Source: Bacillota bacterium (lineage in GTDB: Bacteria > Bacillota > Clostridia > Acetivibrionales > DTU013). Taken from it: 52,889 nucleotides of DNA. Both the position numbers and the translations under genes were made by a program. The notes beneath the pieces were generated by a model. It had not been told where the DNA came from. It was given only the letters and a program-made list of their open reading frames with translations, and searched no databases. Below are positions 24,440 to 32,252 of the stretch, one piece after another; position 1 is the first letter of the stretch, and every line of letters begins with the position of its first letter. The stretch lies in assembly GCA_023409735.1 (NCBI GenBank), contig JAEYRB010000013.1, positions 1-52,889 of the forward strand, given 5' to 3'.

Positions 24440-25699
24440 TTGGAGAAAATTGTTATTAACGGCCGGAAAACACTAAATGGAGAGGTAAATATAAGTGGTG
24501 CCAAGAATGCTGCTGTGGCAGTGGTACCGGCAGCTTTATTGATAGATGGAAAGTGTAGGATTGAAAATTTACCAGATATTAAGGATACTCAGGTTCTCGA
24601 AGAGACACTAGAACAGCTAGGGGTAGAGGTTTCATTTGAGGACAAAAATACAATACTTATTGATTCTAGCAAAGTCAATTCGTATATAGCGCCATATGAT
24701 ATGATAAAAAGCATGAGAGCATCATATTATCTTCTTGGCGCTCTTCTTGGCCGCTTCGGCAAGGCAGAGGTCGCTTTACCTGGTGGCTGCGACTTTGGTT
24801 ACAGACCGATGGATCAGCACATAAAGGGCTTTGAAGCAATGGGTGCCAGTGTGACAGTGGAACAGGGGATGGTAAAGCTTCATGCTGATAAGCTGGTAGG
24901 AAGTCAGATATATCTTGATGTAGTAAGTGTTGGGGCGACTATCAACCTGATGCTTGCCGCAGTAAAGGCTGAGGGCACTACAATCATAGAAAATGCAGCA
25001 AAGGAACCGCATATTGTAGATACAGCCAATTTCTTAAATGCGGCCGGTGCTAATATAAAAGGTGCAGGGACAGATGTAATAAAGATAAGAGGTGTTTCAC
25101 ATCTAAAGGGCGGATCTGTTCATTCAATCATACCGGATATGGTGGAGGCAGGGACATTCATGATTGCAGCCGCGGCGACCGGCGGGGATGTTACAGTAAA
25201 AAACATCATACCAAAGCATATGGAATCATTAACTGCCAAGCTTATTGAAATGAATGTTAAGGTAATAGAGGGCGAGGACTGGATAAGAGTAATGAACGGG
25301 GAAAGGCTTACAAAAGCTAAAATAAAGACGCAGCCATACCCCGGCTTTGCAACTGATTTGCACCCTCCCATTACGGTACTGCTTTGTATGGCAGAGGGAA
25401 GCAGTACTATAACCGAAAGCATCTGGCCTTCAAGATTCCAGTATGTAGATGAGCTTAAAAGAATGGGAGCAAAAATTAAGGTGGAAGGCAATGTGGCTGT
25501 AGTTGACGGGCCTTGTAACCTTACAGGCGCACCTGTTAAAGCAATAGACCTCAGGGCAGGCGCGGCGGTGGTAATAGCAGGTCTTGCAGCAGAGGGTATT
25601 ACTGAGGTTAATAACGTAAAATATATTGACCGCGGGTACGAGGATTTTGTGGCAAAGCTTCAAAGTCTGGGTGCGGATATACATAGGGTAAAGGAATAG
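24440..25699 (+). CDS. murA: UDP-N-acetylglucosamine 1-carboxyvinyltransferase MurA
   Basis: MurA transfers enolpyruvate from PEP to UDP-GlcNAc, the first committed step of peptidoglycan synthesis. The 419-aa protein has GAKNAAVAV near the start, the loop ALPGGCDFGYRP with the catalytic, fosfomycin-sensitive Cys, and FATDLHPP carrying the catalytic Asp. The repeated inside-out barrel pattern runs to RGYEDF at the end. The TTG at 24440 is chosen because the family begins MEKIVI here and AGGTG lies upstream; the frame extends ten codons further. A TATAAT at 24392-24397 suggests its own promoter within the wal cluster, a fitting place for a wall-synthesis enzyme. Confidence 0.93.
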   Translation: MEKIVINGRKTLNGEVNISGAKNAAVAVVPAALLIDGKCRIENLPDIKDTQVLEETLEQLGVEVSFEDKNTILIDSSKVNSYIAPYDMIKSMRASYYLLGALLGRFGKAEVALPGGCDFGYRPMDQHIKGFEAMGASVTVEQGMVKLHADKLVGSQIYLDVVSVGATINLMLAAVKAEGTTIIENAAKEPHIVDTANFLNAAGANIKGAGTDVIKIRGVSHLKGGSVHSIIPDMVEAGTFMIAAAATGGDVTVKNIIPKHMESLTAKLIEMNVKVIEGEDWIRVMNGERLTKAKIKTQPYPGFATDLHPPITVLLCMAEGSSTITESIWPSRFQYVDELKRMGAKIKVEGNVAVVDGPCNLTGAPVKAIDLRAGAAVVIAGLAAEGITEVNNVKYIDRGYEDFVAKLQSLGADIHRVKE

Positions 25700-25754
25700 C
25701 ACTTAAATAGAATAATTATTGCTTAAAGATACAATATAGTTTAGTAAAATAATT

Positions 25755-25876
25755 GTGTTTAAAGACATAAGTAGTATTTAGTGAGAAAATAGCAGTGTAA
25801 AGGAATAAAAACGGTTAACTATAAAAGTGAGTTAAATAGAAGTAGTATTTAAGATATAACAGTGTTTAAGACATTA
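25755..25876 (+). repeat. Degenerate direct repeats in the murA-walJ gap
   Basis: The AT-rich 198-bp gap contains AGTAGTATTTAG...AGCAGTGTAAAG (25770-25802) and AGTAGTATTTAAG...ACAGTGTTTAAG (25841-25870). GTGTTTAAAGACAT (25755) recurs as GTGTTTAAGACAT (25863). The units are about 71 bp apart and imperfect; function unknown. Confidence 0.55.
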
Positions 25877-25897
25877 TACCATTGGTAGGAATGATTA

Positions 25898-26686
25898 ATG
25901 AGAGTTTGCAGTTTATATAGCGGAAGTAGCGGAAATTCAATATTTGTCGCATCAGACAGCACAAAAGTACTTTCAGATGTAGGTTTGAGCGCAAAAAAGA
26001 TTATTGAGGCGATGTGTTCGATAGGCGAAAGCCCAAACGAACTTAGCGGGATACTAATCTCACATGAACATATCGATCATGTGAGAGGTGCAGGTATAAT
26101 GTCGCGTAAATTCAATCTGCCTATTTACGCCAGTGAGGGCACCTGGCAGGCAATGGGTGAGATGATAGGCCCTGTCATGGAGTGCAACAAAAAGGTGTTT
26201 TCGGCATACGAGCCGTTTAGAATCGGCGATATAGATGTCAAGCCATTTCCAATACCTCATGACGCCAGTGAGCCTGTCGGATACAGCTACAGCAACAACG
26301 GTAAAAAGGTTACGATTGCAACCGATATAGGTCATATAAGCATAGAGCTTCTCCATTTCCTTGAGGACAGTGATCTGCTTCTTTTAGAGTCCAATCATGA
26401 TCTGGAAATGCTGAAGGTAGGACCTTATCCATGGAACCTGAAGCGGCGTATAGCAGGAGATAATGGGCATCTGTCAAACGAAGCTGCTGGCGAGGTTATT
26501 GCATACATGGCTGAGAAGGGGACAAAGCGCTTTCTTTTAGGACATCTCAGCAAGGAAAACAATTTTCCTGAGCTGGCATATCAGACTGTTTGTAATGCAC
26601 TTTGCGAGAAAAGTTTGCAGGCGGGTACGGATGTAATGGTTGATGTTGTGCTGCGTGACAGGGTCGGTAAGGTAATTGAGCTATAG
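25898..26686 (+). CDS. walJ: WalJ/YycJ metallo-beta-lactamase-fold protein
   Basis: The 262-aa MBL-fold protein has LISHEHIDHVRG (HxHxDH metal motif), IATDIGHIS, LLLESNHD and LLGHLSKENN. These match the YycJ family found at the end of walRK operons. Family members are implicated in coordinating cell division or replication with wall metabolism and look like nucleases or hydrolases; the substrate is not settled. The ATG has TAGGA upstream. It follows murA after a repeat-bearing AT-rich gap and precedes rlmH, the same order as in many Firmicutes apart from the murA insertion. Confidence 0.9.
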   Translation: MRVCSLYSGSSGNSIFVASDSTKVLSDVGLSAKKIIEAMCSIGESPNELSGILISHEHIDHVRGAGIMSRKFNLPIYASEGTWQAMGEMIGPVMECNKKVFSAYEPFRIGDIDVKPFPIPHDASEPVGYSYSNNGKKVTIATDIGHISIELLHFLEDSDLLLLESNHDLEMLKVGPYPWNLKRRIAGDNGHLSNEAAGEVIAYMAEKGTKRFLLGHLSKENNFPELAYQTVCNALCEKSLQAGTDVMVDVVLRDRVGKVIEL

Positions 26687-26793
26687 CGGTATGATGGAAA
26701 GAAACCCGTATTGCTGGTTCCCAGCGGGATATGCGAGTTCTGTACGGAGCTCCGGCTTTTCTATATTGGATTTGAGCGGAAATAAGGATTATT

Positions 26794-27273
26794 ATGAAAG
26801 TAAATATTATAGCAGTCGGAAAACTAAAGGAATGCTATCTCAAGGACGGAATAAATGAATATGCCAAGCGGCTTTCACGGTTCTGCGAGCTTCAGCTGGT
26901 AGAGGTGGAAGATGAGCAGGCACCTGATACTCTTAGTGCAATGCAGGAGGAACAGGTAAAAAAGAAAGAGGCTGCACGTATACTTAGTAAGCTAAAAGAA
27001 GGCACATTCCTGATCCTTCTGGATGTACAGGGCGGGCAGAAGTCTTCGGAGGAATTAGCAGCAACGCTCCAGTCTTGTTTTAATAGCGGCAGGTCAAACA
27101 TAACCTTTGTAATAGGCGGATCCTTGGGTCATGATCCCGAGCTTGTGAAAAAAGCGGATTTAAGGCTGTCTATATCTAAGATGACATTTCCCCATCAATT
27201 AACACGCCTTATATTATTGGAGCAGGTCTATAGGGCATTTAAAATTATTAACAATGAGACGTATCACAAATAA
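26794..27273 (+). CDS. rlmH: 23S rRNA (pseudouridine1915-N3)-methyltransferase RlmH
   Basis: The 159-aa SPOUT methyltransferase methylates pseudouridine 1915 in helix 69 of 23S rRNA. It has the conserved LLDVQGGQKSSEELA, FVIGGSLGHDPEL (SAM-binding knot) and the C-terminal QVYRAFKIINNETYHK signature. Length is the normal 159 residues. It follows walJ by about 107 bp, as yydA does in Bacillus. The downstream 286 bp to marR contain no gene. Confidence 0.95.
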   Translation: MKVNIIAVGKLKECYLKDGINEYAKRLSRFCELQLVEVEDEQAPDTLSAMQEEQVKKKEAARILSKLKEGTFLILLDVQGGQKSSEELAATLQSCFNSGRSNITFVIGGSLGHDPELVKKADLRLSISKMTFPHQLTRLILLEQVYRAFKIINNETYHK

Positions 27274-27506
27274 CATCAAATTTATTACCGGTATTATCCT
27301 TATGAGTGAATGCCATATAATATACGTATTGTTAAACCAAAGAGCAATTTCAGTGGCTTGCCTTTCCCGTATGTTCTTGCTTGGGATGGCTATTGAATGT
27401 TAGCTTTTCCGATGATCTCATATAGTCAATTTCTTCTTTTTCCTCATAACTAATTCAAATATGGGTATAAACTTTGTGAGTAATTAAACAACATAAAAAG
27501 AAAATA

Positions 27507-27545
27507 TTGACAGATTAATACTATATAGTATAATACCATATAGTA
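27507..27545 (+). promoter_or_regulatory. Promoter and palindromic operator of the marR operon
   Basis: TTGACA (27507-27512), a 16-bp spacer, then TATAAT (27529-27534). Flanking the -10 is a perfect inverted repeat TACTATAT (27519-27526) with ATATAGTA (27538-27545). This is the size and position expected for an autoregulatory MarR operator. Confidence 0.8.
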
Positions 27546-27559
27546 GGAGGTAATGCGAT

Positions 27560-28006
27560 TTGAATTCAAACAGTCAGGGTGGATTTCTTATTTCTCAAAT
27601 AAAACAAATAGGGGGTAGAATCTTTGAAAAGATACTTTCTGAAAAAGGATTAGATGCATTTAACGGTGCCCAAGGCAGAATACTTTATGTACTTTGGCAA
27701 AATGAATCTATACCTATAACTGAGTTGTCAGAAAAGACAGGACTAGCCAAGACGACTTTAACAAGCATGCTCGACAGGTTAGAAGTTTTGGGGCTTGCAC
27801 AAAGGGTTTTTGACAAGACTGACAGACGAAGAATTCTGATTACCCTGTCTGAAAAAGCCAGAGAACTTCAAGATGTATATGATGAAGTATCGGTAAAAAT
27901 GAATGAAATTTATTATCAAGGCTTTAGTGATGAAGAAATATTGCAGTTTGAAGGTTACTTGTTAAGAATATTAGTAAATTTAAAGGGAGGCAGCTACAAC
28001 GAGTAA
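27560..28006 (+). CDS. MarR-family transcriptional regulator
   Basis: The 148-aa winged-helix protein has the MarR pattern: an N-terminal dimerisation helix, a LTxxQ-like helix replaced by FNGAQGRILYVLW, the recognition segment PITELSEKTGLAKTTLTSMLDRLE, and the wing VFDKTDRRRILITLSEKA. The start is TTG at 27560, chosen because TAGGAGG lies 9 nt upstream. It heads an operon with a flavin reductase-like gene that overlaps its stop and a nitroreductase. Autoregulation through the upstream palindrome is likely. Such regulators often sense phenolic, redox or nitroaromatic compounds; the ligand is unknown. Confidence 0.92.
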   Translation: MNSNSQGGFLISQIKQIGGRIFEKILSEKGLDAFNGAQGRILYVLWQNESIPITELSEKTGLAKTTLTSMLDRLEVLGLAQRVFDKTDRRRILITLSEKARELQDVYDEVSVKMNEIYYQGFSDEEILQFEGYLLRILVNLKGGSYNE

Positions 28007-28580
28007 AATATCAGTATCTATTTCAAATAATTATTGCCCGCAAACACTTTTTTTGTATGGGACCTATAAAGAAGATGGCACACCGAACTTCGGCTTGTTT
28101 TGTTGGTTCAGCTACTGCTGGGATACTGAATTAGGAGTAATGGCATGTATTGGCGGTGATAAATTGACAAAAGACCGAATTCGAGAAACGGGAGTCTTTT
28201 CTGCAAATCTTATAACCGAAGCAATGCTCCCTCTTGCAGATTATCTGGGAAACAATGAAGGGTATTGGGCAGATAAAATGAATATCAATATAGATACTAT
28301 TAAGGGTAATGTTTTGAATGTTCCTATTCTTACTTGTAGTCCATGGACATTTGAACTGGAAGTTTCGAAATCTGTTTCTCTTGATGGTGGTGAAGTTTTC
28401 TTATGTAAAATTCGAAATGTTTTAGCTGAAGAAGGGCTGTTCGATGAAGCTAAAGGTGTAGAGCAGAAACTGCAAGAGATCGCTCCTATAAGTACAACCT
28501 GTTCCACATACTTTTCGTGGAATGGTAACAAGCTCGGGGCTTGGGGCGAACAGCAAATGAATTTTACCAAAAGTAAATAA
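27999..28580 (+). CDS. Flavin reductase-like (DIM6/NTAB) protein with apparent non-canonical start
   Basis: The product is a flavin-binding split-barrel protein: FLYGTYKEDGTPNFGLFCWFSYCWD, GVMACIGGDKLTKDRI, SANLITEAM and a C-terminal YFSWNGNKLGAWGEQ. The reading frame is coding-like back to 27999 (TSKISVSISNNYCPQTLF), placed 8 nt after the AAGGGAGG SD at 27983-27990 and overlapping the marR stop. That codon is ACG rather than ATG. The first standard start, TTG at 28053, has no SD and would cut off the first barrel strand. Probable partner of the nitroreductase in FMN chemistry or detoxification; substrate unknown. Family call is good; start is uncertain. Confidence 0.8.
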   Translation, partial: TSKISVSISNNYCPQTLFLYGTYKEDGTPNFGLFCWFSYCWDTELGVMACIGGDKLTKDRIRETGVFSANLITEAMLPLADYLGNNEGYWADKMNINIDTIKGNVLNVPILTCSPWTFELEVSKSVSLDGGEVFLCKIRNVLAEEGLFDEAKGVEQKLQEIAPISTTCSTYFSWNGNKLGAWGEQQMNFTKSK

Positions 28581-28624
28581 GTTGGTCGTCAAATGAACTA
28601 ACTGTATTATAGGAGGGGATATAT

Positions 28625-29248
28625 ATGAATGTATATGAGGCGATTTATAATAGAAGAACAGTTCGGGATTTTATGGATAAAGAAATCGGTATTGAGGTTA
28701 TTAAAAAGATTATTGATGCAGGCTTGCAGGCACCTTCCAATAATCACATGCGGGAATGGGAGTTTATAATTTTAAATGACAAAGCTGCAAGGCTTGAAAT
28801 GATCAGTAAAGTGAATAAATGCGAATCCGAAGAATTTGCAGTAGGCATAATTGATGAATGGAAGCTTTCCGATAAATATCAGCGTGAAATGTACATTGAC
28901 GCAATTCCAAAGCAATATAGAATGCTTTTAAATGCCGGTTGTCTTATAATACCTTGTTTTCGTCAGGTTAATCTCCTAAAACCACAAAATTTATCAGCAC
29001 TTAATGCATTTGCTTCAATATGGTGTTGTATTGAAAATATGCTTCTGGCTGCTGCAAGTGAAGGTATATATGGGGTAACCAGAATTCCTTTTGATGATGA
29101 AATAGAATATATAAAAGATACCGCCAAAATACCAAAAGATTATGAAATTCCGTGCTATATAGCATTAGGGTATCCAATGGAAGGTTCAAAAAAAATTATA
29201 CAACATTTCATTAATGTTGAAGAGCGAATACATTTTAACAAATGGTGA
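28625..29248 (+). CDS. Nitroreductase-family protein
   Basis: The 207-aa protein begins with the typical nitroreductase motif NRRTVRDFMDKEI, followed by IIDAGLQAPSNNHMREWEFIIL (FMN and substrate side), a helical middle, AFASIWCCIENMLLAAASEGIYGVTRIPF and CYIALGYP. These are FMN-dependent oxidoreductase features. AGGAGGGG precedes the ATG. It is third in the marR operon, suggesting inducible reduction of quinones, nitro compounds or similar. No terminator is obvious in the 167-bp convergent gap that follows. Confidence 0.9.
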   Translation: MNVYEAIYNRRTVRDFMDKEIGIEVIKKIIDAGLQAPSNNHMREWEFIILNDKAARLEMISKVNKCESEEFAVGIIDEWKLSDKYQREMYIDAIPKQYRMLLNAGCLIIPCFRQVNLLKPQNLSALNAFASIWCCIENMLLAAASEGIYGVTRIPFDDEIEYIKDTAKIPKDYEIPCYIALGYPMEGSKKIIQHFINVEERIHFNKW

Positions 29249-29415
29249 GAATTATTAAACAAGTATTGCTAAAGGAATAAAAGCAGTCTAATACTAGTTC
29301 AAAATGAGGTTAGTGTTATAATCTTTAGAGACACATATTTATGTTGTTTGCAAGTACTATGGCGGTAAAAATATTTGTAAAAATGCATAGCGTAAGCATG
29401 GCTGAAGGTAGACGT

Positions 29416-30306
29416 CTATGCATTTGCCGGAACGACAAACGGCAAGCCCTTGTAGAATATTTCAAATTTTGCTTCCTTAATAAGGGTGATTTCACCGTCT
29501 AGGTTCATTGGAACCGGCTCGTCCATGGTGACCTCAACTTTATTGCTGCGATACAAATTAACGCCTTCCATTGAGGTATGAAGACCCTTCATATATTTGG
29601 GGAAGAGGCGGAGAATATTAAATCTCTTAAATGCGCCAACATGGCATATATCGAATTGTCCATCGTCAATAACAGCATTGGGCAGAGCAAGCATGCCGCC
29701 GCCGTAGTATCTTCCATTGCCGATTGCTATTAATAGCGTTTTTGAGGAGATTTGCTTGTCATCGCCAATTTTTATATTCATTTTAGGGTTTTTACATTTT
29801 ATAATTGATGTTAATATGCCGAGCACATATGCCATTTCGCCCGATATCAGGGGAAGCTTCTTAAAATGTCCCGCATTATATACTACTTCTGCATCGAAGC
29901 CGAAGGAAGTAATATTGATATAGTATTTATCGTTAACCTTTGCATAATCTATCATGCGCTCGGTTCCCTCTATCACGGGAATCAGCAGATTCTTTGGAAT
30001 TTCCGCACCCACAATGCTTCGTATAAAATCGTTGCCTGAGCCGCTTGGAACAGCTGCAAGACTATTGCCGCTGCCTGCCATGCCATTTAACACCTCGTTG
30101 AGCGTACCATCTCCGCCGACTGAATAAATTCTTATTTGTTGCTCAGAGCTTTTCTTTCTAGCTATTTCCGTTGCATGCCCCGGGCGGTTTGTGATTTCTG
30201 TTTCATACTCATATCCCTTTGAATTGCAATATTCCTTAATTTGAGGAATAAGTTCGACAGTTTTACCTTTACCTGCTACAGGGTTTACTATAAATAAATG
30301 CTTCAT
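29416..30306 (-). CDS. Diacylglycerol/lipid kinase (YegS/DagK type)
   Basis: The 296-aa lipid kinase has an N-terminal FIVNPVAGKGK motif, the DAGK catalytic GGDGTLNEVLNGM near residue 60, PSGSGNDFIRS, GFDAEVVYN, and NGRYYGGGM with C-terminal VPMNLDGE. It probably phosphorylates diacylglycerol or a related lipid, recycling it from lipoteichoic acid or polar-lipid turnover. The ATG at 30306 is chosen because GGGGGAAAA precedes it and the family starts MKHLFIVNP. It is monocistronic, with a perfect 9-bp inverted repeat overlapping a -10 box upstream. The 377-bp gap 30307-30683 holds no gene. Confidence 0.92.
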   Translation of the reverse strand: MKHLFIVNPVAGKGKTVELIPQIKEYCNSKGYEYETEITNRPGHATEIARKKSSEQQIRIYSVGGDGTLNEVLNGMAGSGNSLAAVPSGSGNDFIRSIVGAEIPKNLLIPVIEGTERMIDYAKVNDKYYINITSFGFDAEVVYNAGHFKKLPLISGEMAYVLGILTSIIKCKNPKMNIKIGDDKQISSKTLLIAIGNGRYYGGGMLALPNAVIDDGQFDICHVGAFKRFNILRLFPKYMKGLHTSMEGVNLYRSNKVEVTMDEPVPMNLDGEITLIKEAKFEIFYKGLPFVVPANA

Positions 30307-30358
30307 TTTTCCCCCTAAATAAAATGCACGCTCCAAGCATATTTTGAATCTGATGAAT

Positions 30359-30388
30359 ATTATATCATGAAAACGTAGGTTTCATGAT
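30359..30388 (-). promoter_or_regulatory. -10 box with overlapping inverted repeat upstream of the lipid kinase
   Basis: On the minus strand TATAAT occupies 30359-30364. Directly upstream is ATCATGAAA, a 7-nt loop, then TTTCATGAT (30364-30388), a perfect 9-bp inverted repeat covering the spacer region. There is no clear -35, which suggests activator- or repressor-controlled transcription. Confidence 0.5.
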
Positions 30389-30683
30389 TAATTTGCCATG
30401 TGTGCGTTAAGGCTTTGCTGAAAATTTAGCACGGCAGCTTTATTTTTATTAATAACTGCTATTGTGGTATTATTCAGTTATTATATCAATGATTTTCAAA
30501 TGTAACAATTGCAAAAAACAGAGTAATTGCAATAACTTGTATTAAACTTAGTATTGCCTTGGAAGAGAAAAGGTTCTCTTTGATCACCGGCCTACTAAGT
30601 GAAATTCAAAGGCTTCGTACTGTTCTTATCCAGAGAAATACATTTTATCAAATATCATCTCAATAAATTATATATTTTAGCTG

Positions 30684-31193
30684 CTATAGTATTTTGACAA
30701 TGCCCCTTGGGTTATTCTGAGAAGTATTGCACATTTCCTTTCCGGTGAAGTACCCGAGACAGATAATTACATGCACTTTAATTTGCCTATTTAGGGACAA
30801 TTCTCTGACAACAATACTGTTATCAAAGTCATTGACGATGTAATGATCTATGCAGTAGTATTTTGCAGCATAGCTTATTGATAATGCAAGAAGCTTAATT
30901 TCGCTGTTTAACTCTTCTGTTGAAAGCGAATTTTTATCATCGCATATTACTAAGACTGCGGCGCTTTCGGTTATTATTTTATCATTTACGGCCTTGTAAA
31001 GCCTTTGCAAGATTATTGGTGACTTTACAGCATAGATATTCCAGGTCTTGCAGGTAAAAGGAAATAAATTTGCATAAGCTAGATTTAATATTTTCTCAAT
31101 AAGTCCATCCTCAAAGCCGGAGCTGTTTTCATAAAAAAACATAGCGCTGTGTTTTTCATATTTCTGCCGCATTTCCTGTTTTAAACTAAACAT
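30684..31193 (-). CDS. Nitroreductase-like protein, divergent
   Basis: The 169-aa protein resembles a reduced nitroreductase fold. It has an N-terminal basic helix, EDGLIEKILNLAYANLFPFTCKTWNIYAVKS in place of the usual ApSxxNxQPW motif, then a segment predicting strand AAVLVICDD, and helices leading to HVIICLGYF. The typical RRSxR start motif and several FMN-binding residues are missing, so it may not bind flavin. It is divergent from the zinc-ribbon gene at 31316 and shares its 122-bp upstream region. Hypothetical protein would be the cautious name. Confidence 0.5.
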   Translation of the reverse strand: MFSLKQEMRQKYEKHSAMFFYENSSGFEDGLIEKILNLAYANLFPFTCKTWNIYAVKSPIILQRLYKAVNDKIITESAAVLVICDDKNSLSTEELNSEIKLLALSISYAAKYYCIDHYIVNDFDNSIVVRELSLNRQIKVHVIICLGYFTGKEMCNTSQNNPRGIVKIL

Positions 31194-31315
31194 AAAATAT
31201 GCCTCCGAATATCTATGCCGTATGGTTTATTTTATCCTGAACACAACTGTATATTCAGCGCACTTAGGAGGATTTTTTTTCACTATGGCGAATATAATTA
31301 TGTGAGGTGGGAAAA

Positions 31316-32005
31316 ATGTTGATAGATACAAGCATCACCATCGCATATAAGTGTGTTTCGTGCGGGAGCTTCGATTTCTTCAATATCTCGCTGTTTGCAT
31401 TATTATACAGAGGTAATTGCGTTGTACCGTGTCGTTGTAAGAAATCCAGCATTACGATAAACCAGGAGGGCGAAAATAGTTATTTTATTACATTCCCATG
31501 CATAGGATGTGGTAGTGAACATGCAATCCATCTTGTGAAAAAAGACATCATCTCAGGCAAACCCAGGTCTTTCAATTGTCCCAGGACAGGGATGCAAATT
31601 TGCTTTATCGGCAGAGATGATGTTGTTCGCAAAAAGGTCGACGGATTAGAAAAAGAATTAGATGAAATTATTGATAAGTATGGATATGAAAGCTATTTCA
31701 AAAATACTCAGGTAATGTTCGATACTCTAAATTACATACATGATATTGCTTTGAAGGGTAATTTAGGCTGTCAGTGTGGCAGTAGGGATCCAGACCTGGT
31801 ATTGCTTTATGATAGTGTACTGCTGAAATGCAGTAAATGTGGGTGCGAGAAAAGTATACCTGCTGCATGCAATAATGACTTAAAGGAAATATTTCTTCTC
31901 GATAGCTTACTTATTTCCGAGAGATCCTCATGCCGTAATGAATTATGTACAGATCATTCAGTTCAGGGGTTGCGGGAGATAAGTAAAGCGGCTGGACCCG
32001 ATTGA
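31316..32005 (+). CDS. Multi-zinc-ribbon protein of unknown function
   Basis: The 229-aa protein carries several paired-cysteine motifs: CVSC near the start, CRC, CIGC around residue 60, CQCGS around 155, CSKCGC around 172 and a final C...C pair. A helical segment (VRKKVDGLEKELDEIIDKYG) lies between the two cysteine-rich halves. The pattern suggests two or three zinc-binding ribbons, perhaps nucleic-acid or protein binding. AGGTGGG precedes the ATG at 31316; an in-frame GTG lies nine bases earlier. It is immediately upstream of rho in the same direction but separated by rho's own promoter. No function is recognised. Confidence 0.7.
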   Translation: MLIDTSITIAYKCVSCGSFDFFNISLFALLYRGNCVVPCRCKKSSITINQEGENSYFITFPCIGCGSEHAIHLVKKDIISGKPRSFNCPRTGMQICFIGRDDVVRKKVDGLEKELDEIIDKYGYESYFKNTQVMFDTLNYIHDIALKGNLGCQCGSRDPDLVLLYDSVLLKCSKCGCEKSIPAACNNDLKEIFLLDSLLISERSSCRNELCTDHSVQGLREISKAAGPD

Positions 32006-32029
32006 GACTGTGTTCGGAAGAGATATAAT

Positions 32030-32058
32030 GTTGACAAGTTTGCACGCCAATGCTATAA
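32030..32058 (+). promoter_or_regulatory. Consensus promoter of rho
   Basis: Perfect TTGACA (32030-32035), a 17-bp spacer and perfect TATAAT (32053-32058). It would give a leader of about 190 nt before rho, room for Rho autoregulation. Confidence 0.9.
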
Positions 32059-32252
32059 TTTTACTTTAGAGTTGTGAATCGTTCTATTGTTTAGATTTCT
32101 CCATTTAAACTTAGGAATTTTCATACGTTTGTTGCATCAATAGTCAGTATGTTTTATTTGGCTGTCATTCTAGATAAGTTCAGGAATTGAAAAGGTAATG
32201 GATATTAAGTTCTGATTAAATTCAAAGTAAGCATTTAACAGGTAGGTGGAAT

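Noticed and set aside
26676..26858. Small ORF between walJ and rlmH
   Set aside because: It overlaps the start of rlmH in another frame, has no SD and shows no recognisable domain.
27274..27506. Possible gene remnant in the rlmH-marR gap
   Set aside because: No frame gives a family-like peptide longer than a few dozen residues; treated as non-coding.
28053..28580. Flavin reductase starting at TTG 28053
   Set aside because: No SD precedes this codon, and coding-like sequence matching the family start continues upstream to the SD-linked position 27999.
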